Part shown: piece by piece, positions 16,271 through 16,538 of the stretch | How positions within the stretch are numbered: the stretch's first letter is position 1 | Layout of the letters: each line of letters opens with the position of its first letter | Source: an uncultured bacterium | Lineage (GTDB): Bacteria > Bacteroidota > Bacteroidia > Bacteroidales > Bacteroidaceae | Reading direction: 5' to 3' | Length of the DNA stretch: 16,538 bases | NCBI GenBank assembly: GCA_945788485.1 | Contig: CALZMB010000017.1 | Coordinates: 1 to 16,538 of the forward strand | Notes under the pieces: model-generated | The model's database searches: none | Told to the model about the DNA's origin: nothing | The model's input: the letters and a program-made list of their open reading frames with translations, nothing else | Made by a program: the position numbers and the translations under genes

Positions 16271-16302
16271 CAAAGTTACAAAAAATTAATGACACGGACG
16301 AA
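16271..16302 (-). promoter_or_regulatory. Probable promoter of the nuo operon
   Basis: On the minus strand TAACTTTG (16278-16271) matches the Bacteroidota -7 element TAnnTTTG exactly. TTCG (16302-16299) sits 20 bases upstream, where TTTG is expected. Transcription would start roughly at 16264, giving a leader of about 35 bases before the nuoA ATG. Confidence 0.7.
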
Positions 16303-16304
16303 CA

Positions 16305-16318
16305 TTTGTCATGACAAA
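16305..16318. promoter_or_regulatory. 14-bp perfect palindrome upstream of the nuoA promoter, possible operator
   Basis: TTTGTCATGACAAA is a perfect palindrome lying two bases upstream of the -33 element of the nuoA promoter. The position fits binding of a dimeric regulator that contacts RNA polymerase. The half-sites are too close for a normal CRP/FNR-type site (TTGTC, 2 bp, GACAA), so the regulator is not identified. Confidence 0.4.
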
Positions 16319-16343
16319 AATCACAAAACAGCGATTTTTTGTA

Positions 16344-16538
16344 ATGTCAGAACGCAAGTCACCCTTTCCTTCCCTCTCATCGCCTGACATTTTGATACTT
16401 GGGAGGCACAATAACGGCAGCGACGGCGAGCCCCAGAAGACATGCGCCAGAGTGTCTGACCCGGGAAGCTGGAAGTCGCCCCCTGGAGGTTGGTTCTGTA
16501 AATTAGCTTTGTCAGATTTTGAGATTATTTTCGAGTTC
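16344..16538 (+). CDS. Possible partial ORF running off the window, unrecognised
   Basis: An ATG at 16344 opens a frame of 65 codons with no stop to the window end (MSERKSPFPSLSSPDILILG at the start, CKLALSDFEIIFEF at the end). I recognise no family. No Shine-Dalgarno site or clear promoter precedes it; the start lies in the divergent gap upstream of nuoA. It could equally be a chance frame or the edge of a repeated element. Confidence 0.2.
   Translation, partial: MSERKSPFPSLSSPDILILGRHNNGSDGEPQKTCARVSDPGSWKSPPGGWFCKLALSDFEIIFEF

Overview
The window looks like chromosomal DNA of a Bacteroidota bacterium, most likely a Bacteroidales member of the Prevotella type. Four things support this: a complex I operon with a fused nuoCD and no nuoE, nuoF or nuoG; a good match to the Bacteroidota promoter (TTTG - about 20 nt - TAnnTTTG) ahead of nuoA; several genes with A/T-rich leaders instead of a Shine-Dalgarno site; and a secreted carbohydrate esterase ending in a short C-terminal tail like those of Prevotella secreted enzymes. 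The genus is inference.

Left part (155-5437, + strand): one long reading frame for a secreted two-enzyme pectin esterase. It has a signal peptide, an SGNH rhamnogalacturonan acetylesterase domain (CE12-like), a long run of beta-sandwich, Ig-like and bacterial-repeat linker domains, a pectin methylesterase domain (CE8-like) and a C-terminal tail. An in-frame amber codon (TAG, 3779-3781) cuts it in two in the middle of an Ig-like domain. The frame is the same on both sides and the domain reads through intact, so this is a nonsense change (or a sequencing error) in a single ancestral gene. nuoL and nuoM both end in TAG, so general TAG recoding is unlikely. As written, the acetylesterase half could be secreted, while the methylesterase half has lost its signal peptide.

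Middle (5438-5666): a convergent intergenic gap with two strong hairpins, one near each gene end, probably terminators.

Right part (5667-16229, - strand): ten genes in the order nuoA-nuoB-nuoCD-nuoH-nuoI-nuoJ-nuoK-nuoL-nuoM-nuoN, transcribed right to left. They encode the membrane arm and the quinone-reducing connecting module of an 11-subunit-type complex I; the NADH-oxidising module is absent here, so the electron donor is probably a ferredoxin- or flavodoxin-like carrier or an unlinked partner. Tightly packed genes (nuoB, nuoCD, nuoJ, nuoK) have clear Shine-Dalgarno sites; genes after wider gaps do not. The nuoL-nuoM gap carries an octamer-based tandem repeat, and a 14-bp perfect palindrome lies just upstream of the nuoA promoter. 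NuoM has leucine where the proton-pumping TM7 lysine is expected, while NuoL and NuoN keep theirs.

Far right (16303-16538): apart from the palindrome, only an unrecognised reading frame that runs off the window.
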